A stretch of 64,000 bases of DNA from the NCBI GenBank assembly GCA_021495925.1, contig JAKEKT010000003.1, positions 310,001 to 374,000 of the forward strand. Direction: 5' to 3'. This document shows, piece after piece, positions 22,501-33,312 of this stretch. How positions within the stretch are numbered: position 1 is the first letter of the stretch; every line of letters starts with the position of its first letter. The notes beneath the pieces were generated by a model. It saw nothing but the letters and a program-made list of their open reading frames with translations. It was not told the DNA's origin and searched no databases. The translations under genes and the position numbers were made by a program. This DNA comes from Diplodia intermedia (taxonomy: Eukaryota; Ascomycota; Dothideomycetes; Botryosphaeriales; Botryosphaeriaceae).

Positions 22501-25500
22501 GAGTCTGATGGAGGTTCATCGGAGCCAAGCGAGTGAGTTTTTACGATTTCGCATTCAACACCTGGCTTATGAAGCGACCACTGTGTCTTAAGTTTTGATT
22601 GCTGACAAACCGTGGCTAGCGATTCACCGGCCACGGAAGTCGAAAGTAGTGGCGATGGAGATGGTAACGGTGATAGCGTTGGTAGTGAGCCTAGCGGGTA
22701 CGTGCTTTCAACTTTTCACAAATTAACATCGCGGATAGGATTCCATATTCTTCAGCAGATGGCCCCTTTATATTTTAGTAGATAAATAGTTGAAGTACTG
22801 ACAATGTCATCACAGCGACGCAATTCCAGAGACGCTAGACCCACCAGCAAACACTAAGTACGTATCATGTAGTGCTAAGAGGTAGGCGTAGAACGGAACA
22901 TGTCATGTCTACCGACTACGCCTGCCTCTTGGTACTATATGTCACTGTGTCCAGCTACTGTCCCAGCCAAGGATGGCTTTGCTAATGATGATACTACAGT
23001 GAGGAATCAGACGCTGCCCCCGCTGGCGACAGCGCGGTCGATGACGGCGGCGAGGGCAATAAGGAACCTCCCGAAGACGGCTCAAGCGGTCCTGCGGCTG
23101 ACGAAGATACGGCTGTCGATGCTGTGAAGCCCGATGAAGCTTCTGAAGGAAACGACACACCAGCGGAACCCACTCCGAGCAGCGAACCGCTACCCGAAGC
23201 TCCCGGAGAGGATGACTCGCAACCGCAGGGGGCCGAAAGCAGCGGTGATGTTGAGCCCGACAACACACCAGACGGTGAAGGCAGCGAGCCGCAGGTAGAA
23301 GGCGGCGATGATGCTCAAGCGCCGGCCCCCGATGCGCAGACTGAGGAACCTGGAGGGGACTGTGAGGTGGTCGATACTACTGCTGACGCTGCTGCACCGG
23401 CGCCTGAGGAGGTAACTAACGGTGGCGGGGAGAGTGAGGCGCCGAGCGAAGCTTCCCCGAACGAAGCAGCTGAGGGTTCTGAAGCGCAAGACGAGCCTGA
23501 ATCCGGCGACGGCTCGAATGGCGAGGATGGCGAGGCAGCGAAGGATCCACCGAAGCCAGAATCCGTTGAAGAATCTGCATCAGGTCAGGAGGCTTCCAAT
23601 ACGGAGAGCTCTGACAGCAACGAAGGCGAATCGCAAGAAAGCCCAGAGCAAGAAGCTGCGGGGCAGGAGGCTGCCGAGCAAGGGGAGCCTGAGCAAGAAA
23701 CTCCCATCGAGGACGGTTCGAAAGACGAAACGTCGGAAGACGAAGGGTCTGAAGACAAGGAGCCGGAGAACGTTGAGCCCAATTCAGCTGTTGAAGGGTC
23801 ATCCGCAGGCGATGGCGAAGCCCCACAAGAGTCCAGTCCGCCTGAGGAGGCGAAGACAGAAGATACGACTGAGGCTGAGAGCGAGAAGCCCAAGGATGAG
23901 ATCGAGTCATCTCCCGCGCCCCTACCAGAGCCTGAGGAGGTTGAAGAGTATACTGACTCTGATCGACGCATTATGGAGGAGGTCATGCGCGAGGAGGAGG
24001 AAGCGAAGGAAGCGAAGGAGCGCGAAAAAGCTGAAGCAGCCGCAGCGGCTAAAGCCTTGGAGGACGCGGCTGCAGAGCAGAAGCTGAAAGAGGAGGCCGC
24101 AAAGCAGGCAGAAGAGTCTTCCGCGCCTGACTCTTCGGAACAAGCGCCAAGTGCAGACGACGCCGCTGTGGCACCAGAAGAGGGCACAAAGGGTGAAGAT
24201 GCGACGCTACCGGCTGATGGTTCTGCTACCCCGGAGCAAAGCCCCATGGACGAGGCTCAGACTGGAGAAGGCACCTCTGATGAAGACCCAGTACAAGACC
24301 AAGCGCCAGAGCAGGCTGAGAGCCAAGCCGAGAAAAGTCCACCAGAAGCAGATGAACCCGAACAAAGCCAGGCCGACGAGAGCAGTGCGGAGCCGAGCAA
24401 AGCGGAGGAATCCCAGGCTGTAGAAGCCGATTCGAATGCTTCCAAGGAACAGGAATCAGAGAGTGGAGCTGAGGCCCAGGCTGAGTCATCTACTGAAGAC
24501 AAGAAAGATGCCGAAGTCCCCCAAGCTGAGAATACGGAAGGTGACGCCACTGATGGCTCAAGCTCTGGAGAACCAAGTCCTACTGATCCTGGAGAGCCCC
24601 CTGCGGCTAGCGACGAAAACAATGTGGAGCCGGCTTCTGATGGCGGGACGCAAGATGTGCCTGTTGAACAGGAATCCTCGCCTGTCGTTGACTCGCCGGA
24701 AAGTGGTGGTGATATTGCGCCTAGCGGTGACGACACGTCGTCCGACCCACCACCTCCTGGCGGCGAACCCAGCGAAAACAACGAGGATTCCGGAGGGAAA
24801 GACGAACCGCCTGCCGCTGTAGAGCCCAGCGGAGCCACAGAGGATGCCGAGAAGTCTGTTGAAAGTGGCGGCCCGGAATCAGAGACCGCTGAGGCCGAAG
24901 ACGGCGATGGAGCAACGCCGGAAAATGTCGAGCAAGCTCCGCCAGCCGAGAACGTTTCCGAATCGACGGACGCCAGTGAGGAACCCGCCCAAGCTTCTGA
25001 AGCTGAGAGCAGCAATGGTTCTCCAGAGGTTGCCGAGCCTTCAGCTGCGGAACAACCCGGTCCTGACCCATCTGAAGATGCTCAGAAGGACGCGGAGAGC
25101 AGTGAACCGCCCTCGCAAGGTGAAGACGTGAAAGAACCAGAACCTAGCGAGACGGCTGAAGAATCCAGAGATCCGCCCGCTTCGGAGGGTTCAGCTGAGG
25201 GCGCCCCAGCCGCTGACGGCGGCGGTGACGGGGGTGATGACAAGGCAGAAGCCCAGCCCACGGAAAGTACCGAAGACGGCCAGACTGCCGAACCAGTTGT
25301 TGGGGCACCAACTGACGAGACTCCTGCTGAAGCCGCCACTGAGGCCGCCGCCGAGGAACCAACTGACGCTCCGGCTGAGTCGAACACTGACTCGACGCAG
25401 GATGGCACAGGTTCTAGTGGCGCCGCACCAACGGAAGACACCCAGCCCACCGACGACTCGCAACCCCAACAGGAAATCCTCGAAGTCAGCAAGGAGCCCG

Positions 25501-27950
25501 AAGGCGAAGCGGCTGCCAATGCCCCGGAAGGCGAGGAACAAAAGGCGGATGATTCGGTAGATGCGAACGAGGCTGTCGAAGTGCCGCCGGCGGACGTTGT
25601 CCCGCCTGTTGACGATTCTGTGCCCGCGGATGAGGAGAGCCCGGCCAGTGTTGAAGATGTTCCGACTACTGTCGAAGAGGCACCGCCTGCTGTCGAGGAA
25701 ACCGCTGCTGCCGCCGCCGCCGAAGAGGCTCCGCCTGCAGTTGAAGAGGCTCCGCCGGCTGTTGAAGAGGCTCCGCCTGCAGTTGAAGAGGCTCCACATG
25801 CAATCGAAGAGGCTCCGGCTGTTGCTGATGAGCCCCCAGCGGTCGTTGAAGAACCCCCTGCTGCCACCGAAGAAGCTCCGGCTGCTATCGAAGCACCTGC
25901 TGTTGTTGAAGAGGTCGAAGCTGCTGGCGAGGAGACCCCGACGCCCGGTGAAGAGCCATCGACATCTCAAGAGGAACCGGCAGCCGTTAAAGAACCACCG
26001 GAAGTTGAGGACTCTGAGGGTGCTGCCAAGGAACAAGAGCCCCTAGGAGAATCTGTGCCGGCCGGCGAGGAATTTCCGGCCATGGAAGCCCCTGGGACGA
26101 TAATCGAGTCGAATGTAGCTGAAGCAGACGACGTTCCGCCGCTTGAAGCTTCGAGTCACAGGCGTCGTAGCTCGGTCTCGTCCCCTCACGCATACCTGCG
26201 CTCGAGACGGATGAGTGATGCCAGTGAGGGCAAAGGATCCAGCGGAAAGGATTCTTCCAGCCGTGGTAAAGAGAAGCGCAGCTCTCACGTTCATGGTGAG
26301 CTTCGCGAACACAGGAGCAGGGAACACAAGTTGAAGAGGTCATCTGCCACTGTCTCTGACCGGGATAGGGAGAGGGAGAGGGATCGTAGGGCATCCGGCT
26401 TCCCCGATGAGGTTGGCGAGGATTCCGAGGCGAGGCGTGAAAGGCGTCGGAAAGAGCGGCGCAGACGCGAGCGCGAAAAGGAAAAGGAGCGAGAGGCGCA
26501 GGCGGAAGAAGATCGTCAAAAGCGACACAAAGAGCACGAGGCTGCTCGAAAGGCCGAGGAAGAACGTCAAAAGCAGAAGGACGAGGAGCGCAGACGGAGA
26601 CGGCGCGCAGAGAAGGAAGCGGAGGCAGCCCGTTTGGCAGAGAAAGAGGCTTTGAAGCTAGAAGAAGAGGCGGATGAAGCCCGTCGCCAGCGCCGTAAGG
26701 AAAAGCGACACAGGGAGCGGCGCTCATCTGCTGTAGAAAGGGATGACCTTCCTGAGGCCTTCCCGTCGCCAACGCTCGAGGCCAAGGAACTCCGCGGAGA
26801 ATTCCCACCAGCTGCTCCACGCCGCCGCAACACGGAAACTCACACTCGTGCCACCAGCCCTAATCGTCTCAGTACGGGACTCAGGGGTCTCTTCGGCCGC
26901 TCTAACACGACAGCCGACATCCCAAAGGACAAGGACCGCGCCACACGGCCTCGCGACAAAGGTAAAGAGCGCGAGCGCGAGTCCGCCCGCCGTTCTTCAC
27001 AACAACCTCAGGAGCGGACACCCAGCCGGGAAGAGCGGCATCGCCGTCGCAAAGCCGAACGCCGCCGCACGGAAGGCTATTACCCACCCACGCCTCCACC
27101 CATAAGCGGGGAAGACCGCGTCCGATCGGATGACTTCTCGAACTCGAACGAAACCAGGACAGCCACGCCGCCTCCGCCGCCAGAGGTAATCCCCGATTCC
27201 CTACCGTCTCCCGTCGATGAGTTACCGGAGCGCAGGATCGACGATAGCATGTTCGAGTACGTCCGGGCCGCGGAGGAGGGGGGCGGAGACAGCGTCGACG
27301 GGAGCAGGGCGGAAAGCAGCAGCAACGCCGGTCTCGTTGGCGGCAGTGGCGGAGGAGAAGGCACGAACAGCAACAGCGGCGGGTCGAGCGAGCGAAGGAA
27401 GAGGCATTCCTCGCGGCGGCACGCACACGAGACTCGGCCTTCTTCTCATCATCATCGTCACCGCAGCAGCGGTAGAAGAGACAGCAAGCTGCAAGAATCG
27501 GCCCCCGGCAGCTTTGAGGATCTACCGCCGCCGCCGCCGCCAGCGCTGTCGCGGCCGGTGGGGGAGAGGATGGATAGCGACAGGAGTCGGCGGCATCATG
27601 GCGAGCGCGAACATCGGAGTGGCAGGCCGCGGGAGGAGAAGGAGAGGGACAGAGATCGTGAGCGGGAGCGGGAGCGGGAAAGAAAGGTCAAGGATGACGG
27701 CGAGAGACGCAGCGAGCAGAGGAGAAAGAGGGAAAGCACGGCTGTCGATCCTGCCGCCGCCGCGGCTACCAGAGAGCGCAGGAGGGAGGACCGAGATAGA
27801 GGCGAGACGCGGGAGCGGAGCGAGCGGCATCGACAGCATGGAAGCGGTAAGTCATCTAGGGAGAAGGAGAGGTCGAAGGACGGTTCGGGGAAAGGTAGTG
27901 GCGGTGGTGGTGGGTTGCTTGGGTCGTTGAGGAAGTTGGTGAAGACGTGA
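19576..27950 (+). CDS. Giant low-complexity repeat protein (about 2514 residues)
   Basis: Ten exons: 19576-19579, 19647-19985, 20042-21169, 21277-21345, 21441-21665, 21761-21894, 21958-22532, 22620-22697, 22816-22857 and 23000-27950. Phases sum to 7545 bases with no stop. The first exon is only ATGG; splicing gives MESYDEWEDPYSPP. Domain order: Pro-rich segment with long Pro runs (to about residue 260); Lys/Glu coiled-coil-like helix (about 290-375); Asp/Val repeats (VVVVDVGGDG); a long acidic Pro/Glu/Ser/Ala region (about 430-1915) with near-tandem AVEEAPP units at about 1758-1840; a Ser/Arg-rich, then Arg/Glu/Lys helical region (about 1917-2170); Pro-rich linkers; Gly/Ser runs; and a short conserved-looking tail LLGSLRKLVKT. 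No enzyme domain, signal peptide or membrane segment. The composition resembles PEVK/titin-like or tether proteins such as fungal leashin, but I cannot assign it. The intron set is inferred by eye. Confidence 0.75.
25660..25960 (+). repeat. In-frame AVEEAPP-type minisatellite
   Basis: Near-tandem units of 18-24 bases encoding (P)AVEEAP variants such as GCTGTTGAAGAGGCTCCG, at least eight in a row, inside the last exon of the giant low-complexity gene. The copies differ mainly at third positions, so the repeat is old but still in frame. Length polymorphism between strains would be expected. Confidence 0.75.
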
Positions 27951-29108
27951 GGTTTGTGTGAACTTTCCGTTATCTGTATCGGTACTCTTTGTCGGTAGTC
28001 GTTGGTCCTCTTGTTTCTTTTAAACTTCTCATCATACTCATCCTTTCTGCGGGTGGGCATTTTCCCCCGTGGCGCAACGTTTTTTTTCACTCTGGCTCAT
28101 GGCATTTCGGTTATTGTTTCGTGTCCATGGCATGACTTAGATGGAGAGCTACTGTGAAGATATGGGATGGCGGGTCTGTCTTGCGTGGCACGTTGGGATA
28201 CTCTTTCGGTCGTGCATATTTTTTTTTTGGCTTGACAATTACAAATTTGTAGTAGCTGGGGTGGTGTGGTATATTTCTTCTAGCTGTTCGTCATGACCTT
28301 AACGAAGCATCTGTCACTTCAGATATTATGGAATCTTCCTTTACCAATCCATGACCACGTCCGTCGCAACCTCGTACAAACTCCCCAGTCAGATTCTGCA
28401 GATCCTCGTTCCCCCCGAGCCGGGGTACGGGGGATGATTATGGTGATGATGATGATGATGATGATGATGTAGTACCAGGGATGTAGGCGATGGTGACGAA
28501 CGGTCCCGGCCGATCCCCAGATGAAAAAAAAAGGGAACCATGGTTCGAGTAGTGTAGTGATTGCGTGACTGTTGAATCAATCAGAGGGCAGAAGTCGACC
28601 GGGACGGGCCGTAGCTTAGCTCAACCATGGTTTTTTTCCATCAGTCATCCAAAGCTGTCTCGAGCCGTTTCTGTCGATAGCGCAATGTTTCATCCATGGC
28701 CTGTGCGGACGACAGATGCCGGACAAACGCGTCAACGGCGTGGCTGACGTGGCTGTGACGGTGGAGAGAGAAATCCTTGCAGGCGAAGTCGTTGTCACGG
28801 TGAAGTCGTGGTTGCTTGCTCGTGAAAAGCTTAAGTGGTTGAGTAAAGCAAGCAAGGTGTGCCGCTGGTCTTTCGCCACAACGACCTTCAGCCAAGTTTC
28901 AAGATGGGCGAGGAGTATTCTTTCTTTGTAGAGAAGTGCACTTCATTTGCAAATGATGTAGTAAAAAAAAAAAAAGAAGAAAAAAAATATGTACTCATAA
29001 CGGAACGGGAGAGCCATTGAAAAAGAATCCAAATAAAACACCTGTTCATACCACCACAGTTCCAGCCTGCATTCACCACAGCCTCCCTCCAACTTTTGTT
29101 TTCCCGAC
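27951..29108. other. Convergent 3' spacer, no gene seen
   Basis: About 1.16 kb between the 3' ends of two converging genes. It contains T-runs, A-runs, an ATG-type microsatellite (28444-28469) and no convincing ORF. Both 3' UTRs should lie here. Confidence 0.5.
28444..28469. repeat. (ATG/GAT)n microsatellite
   Basis: An uninterrupted run of GAT triplets, about nine units, in the non-coding spacer between convergent genes. Confidence 0.85.
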
Positions 29109-31003
29109 TCACAGCCCGCAAATGCCCGACCCCGCCAACTTGGCCTGCGGATAGTAAATCCTCGGCAGCCCGCTGACCATGGGCACAGGAACCGTGCTGC
29201 TGCTGGACACGGTCGCCGTCTCGCACGTCACGACCTCGACGACGACGGTCCCGCTCGACCAACCCGTGTTGCCCAGGTCGAGCGTGTAGGCGTCGCCGCT
29301 CGCGCCCTTGTTGCTGAGGACGGTGATGACCTGGGTGCCGTCGTTGCCCTTGCGCATGGCGAGCGTCGTGGCGTCGCTGTAGATGACCCAGTTCTGGTAC
29401 GTCAGGTAGGCCGCGTCGTCGGCGACGGCCTGCGTGCGGATCGCGTTGGCGGCGGCGATGAACTGGTACAGCTCGGCGCCCGTGTCGTAGCCCGACAGCC
29501 AGGTGGCCTCGCGGTTGGCTGGGTCCTCGGCGCCGGCGTAGCGCTGCTCCTGCCCGGCGTAGACGATGGGGATGCCGTCGGCGAGGATGTTGAAGGCGAG
29601 GACGTTCTTCGCCTGCGACAGGTCTGAGGTGATGGCGGCGAAGCGGGTGATGTCGTGGTTTTCGGAGAAGGTGCCGAGGAGGGTGGTGTCCTTGCAGCCG
29701 GATTTGAGCGTGTTGATCATGTTTACGAGGTCGGAGATGGAGCCGCTGGACGAAGTGAAGGCCCGGACCAGGGGGTAGTAGCTGTGGTGACTGGTCAGAG
29801 AGCTGACTTTGGATGACCTCGCGCGCGGGGGGAAAATACATACATGGGATAGTTGAGCACACTGTCGAGGTAGTTCTGGTAGTCGCAGGTGTACGATGGG
29901 TCTCCATCAAAGACCTCACCGGTGGAGAACACGCCGGCAGCATCCTCGAAATCAGGAAAGAATGCTTTGTCAACATGTTTGGCGGTGTCAATCCGCAGAC
30001 CGTCAACTGATGGAGCATATCAGCAGTATATTCGATTTTGATTTTCAAATAACTCACTAGAATAGTTTGCGACAAGCTGGGAGATCCATGTCTCATAGCC
30101 CTCCACGACCCGCGAATCCTCAGTGTTGAGGTCCACCAGGGCGACGGTATCGTCTCCAAGCCAGCAGTCTTCAACGCTGTCTTGGGAATCGTAGTTTACA
30201 GCACAGTACGAGTGGTAGTAGTCCTGGGAGTTGAACGGGTTGAACCGGCTGTAGTCCACAGAGCCCGCCGAGCCCGCCCAGCCATTGTGATTGACGACGA
30301 TATCAACCATGAGGTACTGCAATCGAGAGTCAGCTTGTCTGATTGTAAAAGAGTACGCATGGTTTCATGTGTGCAGCGGTATTCTACAAATGCGGATCAT
30401 GTCGTAGAATGGGGGAATCGAGCCATACCATATCGCGATCGTGGAGCTCTGCTGCGAGGTTTCTGAGGTCATCCGCACTTCCGAAGTTCGTGTTCAAGCT
30501 GTACAGGTCCTGCTGCCAGTAGCCATGGTAGGCCTCGCCATAGCCGGTGTCCTCCGGCAGGTTCTCAACGACGGGCGATATCCATATCTACAAGGGTCGG
30601 TAAGTGAGCACAAGGTGGTCGGGTGTGGCAAGGGAAAAGCGTACGGCGGAGAAGCCCATGCCCTGGATGTAGTCCAGGTGGTTGATGATTCCCTGGTATC
30701 TGTATTCATGTGTGAAACACAAGAAAACGCACGGAGGGTATTTGATACTTACGTTCCACCGCAGTACACCCTGTCCTCGGTGTTGCAGGTGGCAGTGGTG
30801 CTGCCGTCGGTACGAGCAAACCTGCCGAACCCAGTAAGTCAAGCTCGCGTTACACAGCGGGACCGGGCCGCGGCGAATAAGACGAACCTATCGGTCAGGA
30901 CCTGGTAGATGGACTTGGAACGCCATTGGGCGGGAGTAGCCGCGTGGACACTGCGGCACATGGCCGCAGCGGCGGCAACGCCGTACAGGGATGAAGCCTT
31001 CAT
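29109..31003 (-). CDS. amyA: Secreted alpha-amylase, GH13 (TAKA-amylase type)
   Basis: Seven exons: 31003-30888, 30821-30753, 30699-30645, 30587-30429, 30316-30058, 30006-29844 and 29781-29109; phases join to 497 residues, close to TAKA-amylase A. The signal peptide MKASSLYGVAAAAAMCRSVHA (cut near residue 21) precedes ATPAQWRSKSIYQVLTDRFAR. I chose the ATG at 31003 over one nine codons upstream because it starts this peptide. GH13 motifs are intact: MVDIVVNHNG, nucleophile D226 in GLRIDTAKH, acid/base E250 in GEVFDGD, and D317 in FSENHD. It should hydrolyse internal alpha-1,4 bonds of starch outside the cell. The C-terminal beta domain ends at ICGL with no starch-binding CBM20 module. A TATA-like element lies about 230 bases upstream. 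The symbol is used generically for fungal alpha-amylase. Confidence 0.95.
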
Positions 31004-32223
31004 TTTGAGAGCGAAAAGAGATGACGGCACAGCAAAGCTGTAAAGAGCAGCCGGGTTGGAGGGGGCTTAAGAGTCAAATAGTGCTGACGACCAACAACAG
31101 AGCAGATGACAGCTGAAGTCGGGCCCACGCGTAGGATTCGTCCGTCTCAGTGCGCAGATGATGCAAATGTTGGTTTCACTGCTGGCTTCTCGTTGCTGCT
31201 TGCTGGCATCTTGCTGGTCGCAAGGCCAATCTCCTTTTATATTGTAGAGCTTTCTCGTCGTGACACAGCGAATCACAGGTAGCCGGTCACAGCAGCGGTG
31301 GTCAGCGCAGCGCAGTGCGGACTCGGGGTCCCCGCAGCCAGCCATGATCTGTCATGAGGCCCATCAGGCAGCCTGCTCCGTCCGGAATTGAGGTTGACGG
31401 CGAGGCCCGACATTCGACCAACCGGCAGAGTGCTGCAGGTGGTGGTGAAGACGGGCGACCGGGGGCGGCGGTCGCTTGGTCGGCGTACCTGGCGGGCGGA
31501 TGGGTCGCGATGGGGTTGCCGCTGGGCCATCTCGGTGCCGAGCCTAAAAAGGCAGCTGGCGATGGGTTGTGCCGAGGGGATTTTGGTGAAATGGGCAGGA
31601 GATGCGGCCAGGGTGTTTGTGATGGGATTGGGTGGGCGTCTTGTGATCGGCCGTTTCAAGTCTAGAGCCAGACAATCCTGGCGCCGCTCCTGCCAGCCAG
31701 CCGCTGCCCAACTCGAAGCATGTCCACACACCTCGCTCCTCCGCGGGGTTTCCAGAAGCTCTAATTAAATTTCCACCTGCAAGGAACGCGTACCCCGCCG
31801 GCACTCCCTCCAATCTTCGTTTCACCTCCGGCCCATGTCACGCCGCCCTATTCCTGTTTGAATCAGCCGGCGGCCTACATGTCGTGCTATTGACGGACTC
31901 AATTTATGCAAGCGCTTCTGCCGTGGACTGACTCGAAAAAACAACCGGATGCTCCGTCGATTGCGGCCGCAACCGAAAGGAAACCAACGGCAGAAGCTGG
32001 AAAAGCGGACAGTTACATGTGACGGCCCATCCCTTGTCTACCCACCTCCTTCCTCAATCCCGGCACGCCGCACACCCAACTGCAGACAAAAAAGATGCGA
32101 AAATGAAAAAAACCAAGGAGCGACACCAAAACAAAAGCCCGCCCCGAATGCCGAGCAAGAAACATGCCGAGACCGAACCCATCAGCGCCATTCCTCGATA
32201 TACTCTCCACGACCCATCCACCA
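31004..32223. other. Amylase promoter region, no gene seen
   Basis: About 1.2 kb between the amylase start and the 3' end of the zinc-finger gene, both on the minus strand. It should contain the amylase promoter and the zinc-finger 3' UTR. Overlapping GC-rich frames on both strands (31.3-31.8 kb) look random. Confidence 0.45.
31233..31241 (-). promoter_or_regulatory. TATA-like element upstream of amylase
   Basis: TATAAAAGG on the minus strand, about 230 bases before the amylase ATG. Strongly expressed fungal amylase genes usually have a TATA box. The distance implies a leader of roughly 200 bases. No clear AmyR site (CGG-N8-CGG) was found by eye. Confidence 0.4.
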
Positions 32224-33312
32224 TCACGACTGCTCTCGACTTTTTCCTCTGCCGCCTTTCCGCTTCGGGATGCGTTGCAAGTGGAAATTCCTCAGATGCT
32301 CCGTCAGATGATCCTTGCGAGTGAATCCATTCTCTCCTTTCCTCGGACAAGTCCGTTTCGGACAGTCGAATTTCTCCTGGTCTCCCCGGTGGTGTACCGT
32401 ACTCATATGTCTCAAGAGATCAGCGTGCCGCTTGAACCCTCTTCTCTCCGCACACTCGGCTTGCTTGCATGTCCACTTGCGCTCCGGATCATCGTTCGTC
32501 TTCACCCCGGACGGCGACGCCGGCAATTGCGAATCAGGCGAACGTGACCCTTCCGAGCTTTCTTCCTCTTCATAGTCTGCATCACGTCCATAGCTCGGAC
32601 TCAGCATCGACGACCCGGCATTCGAGAGAGCATATGTAGATCCTTCCGAATACCCACTTGTGCTTGTCGAGCGTACAAGCCCTCCCCGTCCACTATCAGG
32701 TGCTGCATGAACCCTCAACACCGGCGCGCGATCCGAATGGGAACCCCCTCCATAAATCGCCTGTGCCTCCTGTGGATAGCTCATGGTTGAACCACCAAAG
32801 TTTCCATGGCTCATGTGAGCCGAGTCGCCGGCTGTTCCGGCATGGTGATATTCACCAACTTCGGATCCATAGTTCCCTCCGGAAGATTCGACGTTCTGGA
32901 ACTGGAATCCGGACGGATTGCCATGCACGGCCTGATCCGTACCTTCGAAAAGGCTCGAGTAAGCGGCCGGGTCTGCCACTCCGGTCGAGACATGTGTGGC
33001 ACGGTGCACGCTCCATTGACCGTCCTCGCCTGGATAGGTGCTTGCATCTGGGGGCCAACCTCTCGCATCCGCTGTCGTGTTGGAATAGGAACTGGCGTAG
33101 TACGCTTGTTGCTGCTCGGGTGCCATGTCGCCTTGCGGGGTTACATAAGCAGGATAGCTATTCTGGCTATATTGGCTGGCTTGCCTGTAGCGGACGCCCG
33201 ACGGCTGCTGATAGTAGTCATAGTCGTAGTCCTGGAGAGGATTGTCAGACCAATGCAAGTTGACTCGACAAGAACTACATACCTCGTCTTGCCGCGCATC
33301 ATACCCTGACAT
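32224..33312 (-). CDS. C2H2 zinc-finger protein, putative transcription factor
   Basis: Two exons, 33312-33283 and 33231-32224, giving 345 residues. The uninterrupted frame also reads through, but the 51 bases between are a canonical intron (GTATGT...CTGAC...CTCCAG) of exactly 17 codons, so I splice it to MSGYDARQDEDYDYDYY. The N-terminal 230 residues are low complexity, rich in Tyr, Gln, Ser and Gly, followed by an acidic Ser patch (YEEEESSEGSRSP). Two C-terminal fingers follow: WTCKQAEC...RHADLLRHMSTVH and FDCPKRTC...RKDHLTEHLRNFH, then a basic tail (PKRKGGRGKSR). The fingers have long inter-Cys loops and the H-x4-H spacing seen in Pezizomycotina-specific C2H2 proteins. Nuclear DNA binding is likely; targets are unknown. 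Confidence 0.85.
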   Translation of the reverse strand: MSGYDARQDEVCSSCRVNLHWSDNPLQDYDYDYYQQPSGVRYRQASQYSQNSYPAYVTPQGDMAPEQQQAYYASSYSNTTADARGWPPDASTYPGEDGQWSVHRATHVSTGVADPAAYSSLFEGTDQAVHGNPSGFQFQNVESSGGNYGSEVGEYHHAGTAGDSAHMSHGNFGGSTMSYPQEAQAIYGGGSHSDRAPVLRVHAAPDSGRGGLVRSTSTSGYSEGSTYALSNAGSSMLSPSYGRDADYEEEESSEGSRSPDSQLPASPSGVKTNDDPERKWTCKQAECAERRGFKRHADLLRHMSTVHHRGDQEKFDCPKRTCPRKGENGFTRKDHLTEHLRNFHLQRIPKRKGGRGKSREQS

